NCBI GenBank assembly: GCA_007116445.1
Contig: SKIM01000207.1
Span: forward strand, 1 to 38,430
From: Natronohydrobacter sp.
Lineage (GTDB): Bacteria; Pseudomonadota; Alphaproteobacteria; Rhodobacterales; Rhodobacteraceae
DNA length: 38,430 nt
Direction: 5' to 3'
Of the stretch, positions 33,761 through 38,430 are shown in pieces (within the stretch, counting starts at the first letter, position 1; every line of letters begins with the position of its first letter). Below the pieces are notes generated by a model that saw only the letters and a program-made list of their open reading frames with translations, ran no database searches and was not told where the DNA came from. The position numbers were made by a program, and so were the translations under genes.

Positions 33761-35398
33761 TTACTCGTTCGAAAGGGAAGTGGTGAATTCGGCCAGCGCC
33801 GCTTCGGCATCCAGACGGGTGCGTAGATCAGATATCCAGCCCTGCATCGCCGCGCGCGCGGGGTCTGTCAGGCTGTCCAGCTCGGCAAGCGCGGCTTCGA
33901 ATGCACCGTCTTCGATAGCAGCTCCGGCACGCGACAGAACTGCATCAGTGTCATCGCCTTCCTTGGGCGCGGTCGAGCGCGCGCCCGTCTGCGCACGGAG
34001 GAAATTTGCAACGCGGTCATAGGCCGTATCTGCCGGCGCCTGCGCATATTCCGCGCGCAGTGCCGCGCGGGCAGCGGGCGGGAAGCGCTCCTGCAAAGCC
34101 TCCAGCGTCGGCACGCCTGTGGCCGCAACTACCGCAAGCGCCTCAGGCAGATCCACACCGGCATCGCGGAACAGACCAAGCGCATCTGCATAACTGCGTC
34201 CGGTGGCCAGCGCCGCGGTCATGATCTCCAGACCACTGCGCGCAAGCGCATCATCAACCTGCGCTTCCGCCTCGACGACACGGCGTTCGGACAAATCTCG
34301 CAGATCCTCCATATCGGCGCGCAAAGCAGATGTGATGCCCGAGACGTCACTGCGCAGTTCCGACATTTCCGATTGGATCGCCGCGAATTGCGCTTCAAGC
34401 GTCGATACGACCTCCGCGAAAGCATTCACATCGCCGCGTGTCGCGGCACCGATATCGCCAGGTGTGGCCGGGAGATCTGAAAGCGCGTTGCGCAACTCTT
34501 CGACTTCGGTGCCGAGCGTTGCCAGCGTCGCATCAATCGCGCTCCTCGCCGCCGTTTGCGCGTCAATCGCATCGCGCAGGGTCGAGAGCTCAGATTGCAC
34601 AGACGCGACATCGTCCTGCGCGGCACGCCCGGACAAGGCGCTGCGCAAGCTTTGCACTTCGTCTTGCAACGAAGCGATATCCTGCGCGGTGGGCGCATCG
34701 ACATCTTGCTCGGTCATGAGGAAACTTGCCCCATACCCGATGCCTCCGGCCAGAATCCCCCCCAGCACGAGCGGGAAAACCCCGCCCCGCGCCTGTGGTG
34801 CCGCAGCGGGTGTGTCATCCGGTTTGCGCGGCGGTGTCGAAGAAATCGGCCCGGGCGCAGCGATCGAGGCCGCCGGAGCCGCCGCAGCTCCCCCCCCCGC
34901 CCCGGTCTTGGCAGATTGTTGGGTTGCGGACTCCTTCGCTTGACCAGCCTCGCCCGGCACGACATCTGCCTTGGCCGCTGTTCCAGCAGCGGTCGGCACA
35001 GCCTTCTTCAACTCTGCATCAGCGCTCGGTCGCGGGTCAGATGACTGCGCCGTCTCCCCGGCCTTGCCGATGGTCGCGGCGCTGTCTGTTGCCTTGTCGG
35101 AATTTGCCGTCGCCTCCGACCCGGACGTCTTCGCCTGCGCCGCTGTGTCAGTCGGACTGGCCTGAGCTGATTCGAGGGGCGTCCCGGTCTTGGCGCTTGG
35201 TGAGACTGCCGCGGCGGGCGCTGCGTCCTTCGGCGCCGTGTTGTCTTGCGCACTGTCTTTGGCCCGGGGCTTTGGCGGTGTCTGTTGCGTCCCGTCGTCC
35301 GCAGTGCTTTCGACTGGCGATGCTGAAGGAGAACTCTTCAGACCGCCATCTGACTTGCCCCCGTTTTTTTGCCCGTTTGTTCTGCGCGCCAAAGCCAC
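33761..35398 (-). CDS. Mitofilin (Mic60-like) inner-membrane protein
   Basis: A 545-residue protein in three parts: a disordered Ala/Ser/Lys/Pro-rich N-terminus (1-200), one membrane helix (VFPLVLGGILAGGIGYGASF, about 207-226), and a periplasmic coiled coil (about 235-385). The coiled coil runs into the mitofilin C-terminal signature domain (about 390-545: YADALGLFRDAGVDLPEALA, VPTLEALQERFPPAARAAL). This is the alphaproteobacterial relative of mitochondrial Mic60, which shapes inner-membrane folds. Its place between hemD and hemY is usual for alphaproteobacteria. The GTG at 35398 opens the frame, but TTG at 35392 has GGGGGAG five bases upstream and gives MARRTNG; either may be used. Confidence 0.88.
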   Translation of the reverse strand: MALARRTNGQKNGGKSDGGLKSSPSASPVESTADDGTQQTPPKPRAKDSAQDNTAPKDAAPAAAVSPSAKTGTPLESAQASPTDTAAQAKTSGSEATANSDKATDSAATIGKAGETAQSSDPRPSADAELKKAVPTAAGTAAKADVVPGEAGQAKESATQQSAKTGAGGGAAAAPAASIAAPGPISSTPPRKPDDTPAAAPQARGGVFPLVLGGILAGGIGYGASFLMTEQDVDAPTAQDIASLQDEVQSLRSALSGRAAQDDVASVQSELSTLRDAIDAQTAARSAIDATLATLGTEVEELRNALSDLPATPGDIGAATRGDVNAFAEVVSTLEAQFAAIQSEMSELRSDVSGITSALRADMEDLRDLSERRVVEAEAQVDDALARSGLEIMTAALATGRSYADALGLFRDAGVDLPEALAVVAATGVPTLEALQERFPPAARAALRAEYAQAPADTAYDRVANFLRAQTGARSTAPKEGDDTDAVLSRAGAAIEDGAFEAALAELDSLTDPARAAMQGWISDLRTRLDAEAALAEFTTSLSNE

Positions 35399-35449
35399 TC
35401 CCCCGAAATGATCATGCTGCGATGCAGCGACTTATCCCCATGACTTACC

Positions 35450-36190
35450 TTAGCTTGGCTTTTCCGTAGGCTCAAGCGCCGCTTGCAGACAGGCCAAAGC
35501 GTCCAGCACCCCCCCAGCGTCAGGCCGAGTGGCAATTTGGCTATGGATCAACGGCAACTCCCGCAATTCAGACGCTGCCGCAGAACTGATCGCGACCATG
35601 TGCAGCTTTGCGCGCGACAGGTTCAGCCCCTCGATCTGCGCGCGCAAGAGGCGACTGGAGCGTGGCGAGAAACAGCTGAGCACCAGATCACCGCCCTGTT
35701 CGATGCGCGCGCGGTGCTCAGGCTGCAACGCGACCGGATGCTGATCATAGACCACGCAACCTGCGGCTTGCAGCCCGCGCGCGCGCAGATGCGCGCTCAG
35801 ATCGCAAGCAAGATGCGCCCCGTGCAAATGCAGAAAAGGACCGGACACAGCTGCGGCTTCGAGCTCCGCAAGCAGAGAAACCGCGTCCCCGCCCGAGGCC
35901 TGCGCGATATCCGAAAACCCCGCCCGACGCGCCGCTGCTGCCGTTCGCGGACCAACGGTCCAGACCGGCCAATGGCGTGCCTGCGTGGCGCGTGCAAAAC
36001 TGTCAACACCATGCTGTGATGTGAAAATAAGCACTGCTGCCTGTTTCAAAGGCTCTTGGGACGGGGGGTGAACTGCGATCTCCATCAAGGGCGCGATCAG
36101 AATTTCGCCACGCCAACCGGCAGCGCGGGCTTGCTGCGCGAAGTCTTCGGCGGCAGGTCGGGGCCGCGTGAGCACAAGGCAGGGGCGCAT
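35450..36190 (-). CDS. hemD: Uroporphyrinogen-III synthase
   Basis: A 246-residue cytosolic enzyme that cyclises hydroxymethylbilane to uroporphyrinogen III for haem, chlorophyll and cobalamin. CLVLTRPRPAAEDFAQQARAAG opens the fold, VLIFTSQHGVDSFARA follows, and FLHLHGAHLACDLSAHLRARG lies mid-protein with VVYDQHPV; the family is weakly conserved and these are its anchor points. The start at 36190 fits the family; in-frame ATGs at 36208 and 36265 also exist, and the last has the best ribosome binding site (GAGGGG). hemC, often next to it, is not here. The divergent neighbour is tsaD. Confidence 0.9.
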   Translation of the reverse strand: MRPCLVLTRPRPAAEDFAQQARAAGWRGEILIAPLMEIAVHPPSQEPLKQAAVLIFTSQHGVDSFARATQARHWPVWTVGPRTAAAARRAGFSDIAQASGGDAVSLLAELEAAAVSGPFLHLHGAHLACDLSAHLRARGLQAAGCVVYDQHPVALQPEHRARIEQGGDLVLSCFSPRSSRLLRAQIEGLNLSRAKLHMVAISSAAASELRELPLIHSQIATRPDAGGVLDALACLQAALEPTEKPS

Positions 36191-36279
36191 GGGCAGGTCC
36201 AGTTTCATTGCGCCGGGGCCAAAGGCGCGGGATTGTGCCCCTTGGCGCGCAGTGGTAGCTGACATGGGCCCCTCTGGCA

Positions 36280-36293
36280 ATCGGAGCTCCGAT
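36280..36293. promoter_or_regulatory. Perfect palindrome over the tsaD ribosome binding site and start
   Basis: ATCGGAGCTCCGAT is a perfect 14-base palindrome. It contains the Shine-Dalgarno GGAG (36283-36286) and the first two bases of the tsaD start codon, inside the very short gap between divergent tsaD and hemD. It could be an operator or a small structure that limits translation. Confidence 0.5.
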
Positions 36294-37401
36294 GCACGTC
36301 CCTGACCCACATCGCCCGCTGACTGTTCTGGGAATCGAAAGCAGTTGCGACGACACGGCGAGCGCCGTGATCCGCCATGCACCACCTGCGCGGCCCGAAA
36401 TCCTGTCCTCGGTGGTCTGGGGCCAAACGGCGCTGCATGAAAGTTTCGGCGGCGTCGTCCCCGAAATCGCTGCCCGCGCCCATGCTGAGAAGCTCGACCT
36501 GGCCGTGGAAGCGGCCCTCGGGCAGGCCGGTGTCACTTTGTCGCAGCTCGACGCCATCGCAGTGACCGCAGGGCCGGGCCTGATCGGCGGGGTGCTGTCG
36601 GGTGTGATGCTGGCGCGCGGGCTGGCAGCATCGACCGGACGGCCGCTTCTGGGGGTCAACCACCTTGCAGGCCATGCGCTGACCCCGCGTCTGACGGATC
36701 CGGTCGCCTTTCCCTATCTGCTGCTGCTCGTGTCGGGGGGGCATTGCCAGTTTCTGCAGGTCGATGGCCCGGACCAGTTCACACGGCTTGGCGGCACGAT
36801 CGACGATGCCCCCGGCGAGGCGTTTGACAAGGTGGCCAAGCTTCTTGGTCTGCCGCAGCCTGGTGGCCCTGCTGTCGAGGCCGCCGCGCGCCACGGCAGG
36901 CCCGACCGCTTCACCCTGCCCCGCCCACTTCTGGACCGTCCGGGTTGCGACCTGTCATTTTCCGGGCTGAAGACCGCTGTTCTGCGCGCGCGCGACACGC
37001 TGGTCAGCACACAAAGCGGGCTGCACACGCAAGATCAGGCAGATCTCTGCGCCGCGTTTCAGGCAGCGGTCACCGATGTGCTTGCGGCAAAGTCACAGCG
37101 CGCGCTGGCGCTCTATCTGAAATCCAATCCTCAACAGCCGGTGTTTGCTGTCGCAGGCGGTGTCGGTGCCAATCAGACGCTGCGCGCGGCACTGCAGCAG
37201 GCTGCCGAAGCGGCCGGGGTCGGATTTCTCGCTCCCCCGCTTGCGCTTTGCACCGATAACGCCGCCATGATTGCATGGGCCGGGATCGAGCAATTGCGCG
37301 CCGGGGCGGCGCTGCAGGATTTTGTCGCGCGCCCACGTTGGCCGCTTGATCAGAACGCCGCACCGATGATCGGGTCCGGCAAGAAAGGGGCGAAAGCATG
37401 A
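36292..37401 (+). CDS. tsaD: tRNA N6-adenosine threonylcarbamoyltransferase
   Basis: A 369-residue ASKHA-fold enzyme that makes t6A37 in ANN-decoding tRNAs together with TsaB and Tsa[14 protein letters not shown] (14-26) is the phosphate loop, NHLAGHAL (123-130) holds the metal-binding His124 and His128, and [21 protein letters not shown] and YPGGP-like [10 protein letters not shown] follow. [14 protein letters not shown] and [11 protein letters not shown] complete the nucleotide site. A short extra N-terminus of ten residues precedes the family start. The stop overlaps gpsA by four bases (ATGA). Confidence 0.97.
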   Translation: MHVPDPHRPLTVLGIESSCDDTASAVIRHAPPARPEILSSVVWGQTALHESFGGVVPEIAARAHAEKLDLAVEAALGQAGVTLSQLDAIAVTAGPGLIGGVLSGVMLARGLAASTGRPLLGVNHLAGHALTPRLTDPVAFPYLLLLVSGGHCQFLQVDGPDQFTRLGGTIDDAPGEAFDKVAKLLGLPQPGGPAVEAAARHGRPDRFTLPRPLLDRPGCDLSFSGLKTAVLRARDTLVSTQSGLHTQDQADLCAAFQAAVTDVLAAKSQRALALYLKSNPQQPVFAVAGGVGANQTLRAALQQAAEAAGVGFLAPPLALCTDNAAMIAWAGIEQLRAGAALQDFVARPRWPLDQNAAPMIGSGKKGAKA

Positions 37402-38348
37402 GTGTTGCCATCTTGGGCGCCGGAGCCTTCGGCACGGCGCTGGCCTGCGCGCTGGGTGAGGCGACGCTCTGGTGCCGCGACCCGGCGCGCGCGCGCGCGA
37501 TGCAAACCATGCGCGAGAACACGGCGCGGCTGCCGGGCGTCACCCTGCCTGACGGGGTGGTGGTCACATCAGATCTGGATGAAGTCGATGCGGACACTGT
37601 GCTTCTGGCCATTCCGATGCAGCAGACAGCCAGATTTTTGCGGGACAATCACGCGGCTCTGGCCGGACGGGTGCTGGTGGCCTGCTCGAAAGGTATAGAT
37701 CTGCAACAGATGATCGGACCTGTCGGCGTGATCCATTCCGTACTGCCAGAGGCCCGCGCGGCCCTGCTCACCGGGCCGAGCTTCGCGATCGATATTGCCC
37801 GCGGTTTGCCCACGGCGCTGACATTGGCCTGCGCAGATGCCACGCTGGGGCGCGCGCTCCAGGACCAGCTCTCGACCCCGGCGCTGCGGCTCTATCGCAA
37901 CACGGATGTCATCGGAGCAGAGCTGGGCGGGGCGCTGAAAAACGTGATCGCCATCGCGGCCGGGGTCTGCCTGGGCGCAGGCTTGGGCGAATCTGCCCGC
38001 GCCGCACTGATCGCGCGCGGCTATGCCGAGATCGTGCCACTTGCGCGCAAGCTTGGGGCAGAGCCTGAAACCCTCGTCGGCCTGTCGGGACTTGGCGATT
38101 TGATCCTGACCTGCAGCTCGGAGAAATCGCGCAATTTCCGCTATGGTCTGACGCTGGGGCGTGGCGAAGTTTTTGACAGCGCGACCACAGTCGAGGGGGC
38201 TGCAACGGCGCGCGCGGTCACCCGCCTGGCGCTGGGGGAAGGTTTGGATATGCCAGTCACCGCGATGGTGGCGGCGCTGATTGACGGCAAGATCACGCTG
38301 GATCAGGCGCGCGACGCGCTGCTCAGCCGACCGCTGACGGACGAATAA
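37398..38348 (+). CDS. gpsA: Glycerol-3-phosphate dehydrogenase [NAD(P)+]
   Basis: A 316-residue cytoplasmic enzyme that makes sn-glycerol-3-phosphate from dihydroxyacetone phosphate for phospholipid synthesis. The Rossmann motif [13 protein letters not shown] lies at residues 7-19. [36 protein letters not shown] with the catalytic Lys, and [14 protein letters not shown] followed by SRNFRYG are the family signatures. It is translationally coupled to tsaD and is followed 21 bases later by a YciI-type gene; this three-gene order is common in the Rhodobacteraceae. Confidence 0.98.
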   Translation: MSVAILGAGAFGTALACALGEATLWCRDPARARAMQTMRENTARLPGVTLPDGVVVTSDLDEVDADTVLLAIPMQQTARFLRDNHAALAGRVLVACSKGIDLQQMIGPVGVIHSVLPEARAALLTGPSFAIDIARGLPTALTLACADATLGRALQDQLSTPALRLYRNTDVIGAELGGALKNVIAIAAGVCLGAGLGESARAALIARGYAEIVPLARKLGAEPETLVGLSGLGDLILTCSSEKSRNFRYGLTLGRGEVFDSATTVEGAATARAVTRLALGEGLDMPVTAMVAALIDGKITLDQARDALLSRPLTDE

Positions 38349-38369
38349 CGCAACGGAAAGGACCGAACC

Positions 38370-38430
38370 ATGCCGCTTTACATGCTTCTTTGCACAGATA
38401 GACCCGAGGCGCTGGAGCTGCGCAAATCCA
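38370..38430 (+). CDS. YciI family protein, start only (cut by window edge)
   Basis: Only 20 residues are visible (PLYMLLCTDRPEALELRKS after the start Met). The strand MPLYMLLCTDRPEALELR is typical of the YciI fold, small enzyme-like proteins related to muconolactone isomerase. GGAAAGGA lies about eight bases upstream of the ATG. Its position behind tsaD-gpsA supports the call, since a YciI gene often sits there. Confidence 0.75.
   Translation, partial: MPLYMLLCTDRPEALELRKS

Overview
The window is typical GC-rich (about 60% by eye) alphaproteobacterial chromosome. Gene content and order point to the Rhodobacteraceae (Rhodobacterales): a ligase-associated helicase/PdeM pair, a PCMT-TolC-PopZ-like trio, hemD-mitofilin-hemY, ribosomal protein L21 with an extra C-terminal domain, a Blh/YeeE sulfur operon, and several Lrp/AsnC regulators beside amino-acid genes. 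The genus cannot be fixed from this sequence. I saw no rRNA, tRNA, insertion sequence, prophage or CRISPR array; this looks like core chromosome with small local rearrangements.

Layout. 1-3031: end of a PaaI-type thioesterase, a MATE transporter, and convergent pyrD with an upstream DUF952 gene. 3378-5488: two Lrp/AsnC regulators read away from ilvC. The second has no ordinary start codon at the right place; an ATT with a good ribosome binding site fits best. 5552-6475: a one-helix small protein and a DUF1285 protein. 6555-13259: a tightly coupled four-gene set (MoxR ATPase, DUF58, a BatA/DUF4159 membrane protein, and a membrane protein with von Willebrand-like and glutamine-amidotransferase-like regions). 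It is the best candidate here for an uncharacterised multi-protein system. 13338-17322: ftsW-murG-murC plus a small membrane protein, a fragment of the division/cell-wall cluster. 17468-20562: PdeM nuclease and Lhr-type helicase. 20666-24304: a YcgN-like cysteine-cluster protein, then PCMT, TolC and a probable divergent PopZ, with a hairpin that would cover the tolC ribosome binding site.

24412-27042: YtoQ, MscL, and an Lrp regulator divergent from alanine dehydrogenase. 27167-29408: persulfide dioxygenase-like Blh, two half-size YeeE/YedE permease proteins and a TIGR01244 sulfurtransferase/phosphatase-like protein. This looks like a reactive-sulfur operon, with a candidate SqrR/BigR-type operator over its promoter. 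29424-30890: a class-I glutamine-amidotransferase-like hydrolase and a GNAT acetyltransferase. 31032-32000: rplU-rpmA. 32301-36190: hemD-mitofilin-hemY. 36292-38430: tsaD-gpsA and the start of a YciI-family gene.

Most genes sit in short operons with 1-8 base overlaps, so translational coupling is the rule. All function names come from recognising protein families by eye; no database search was possible.
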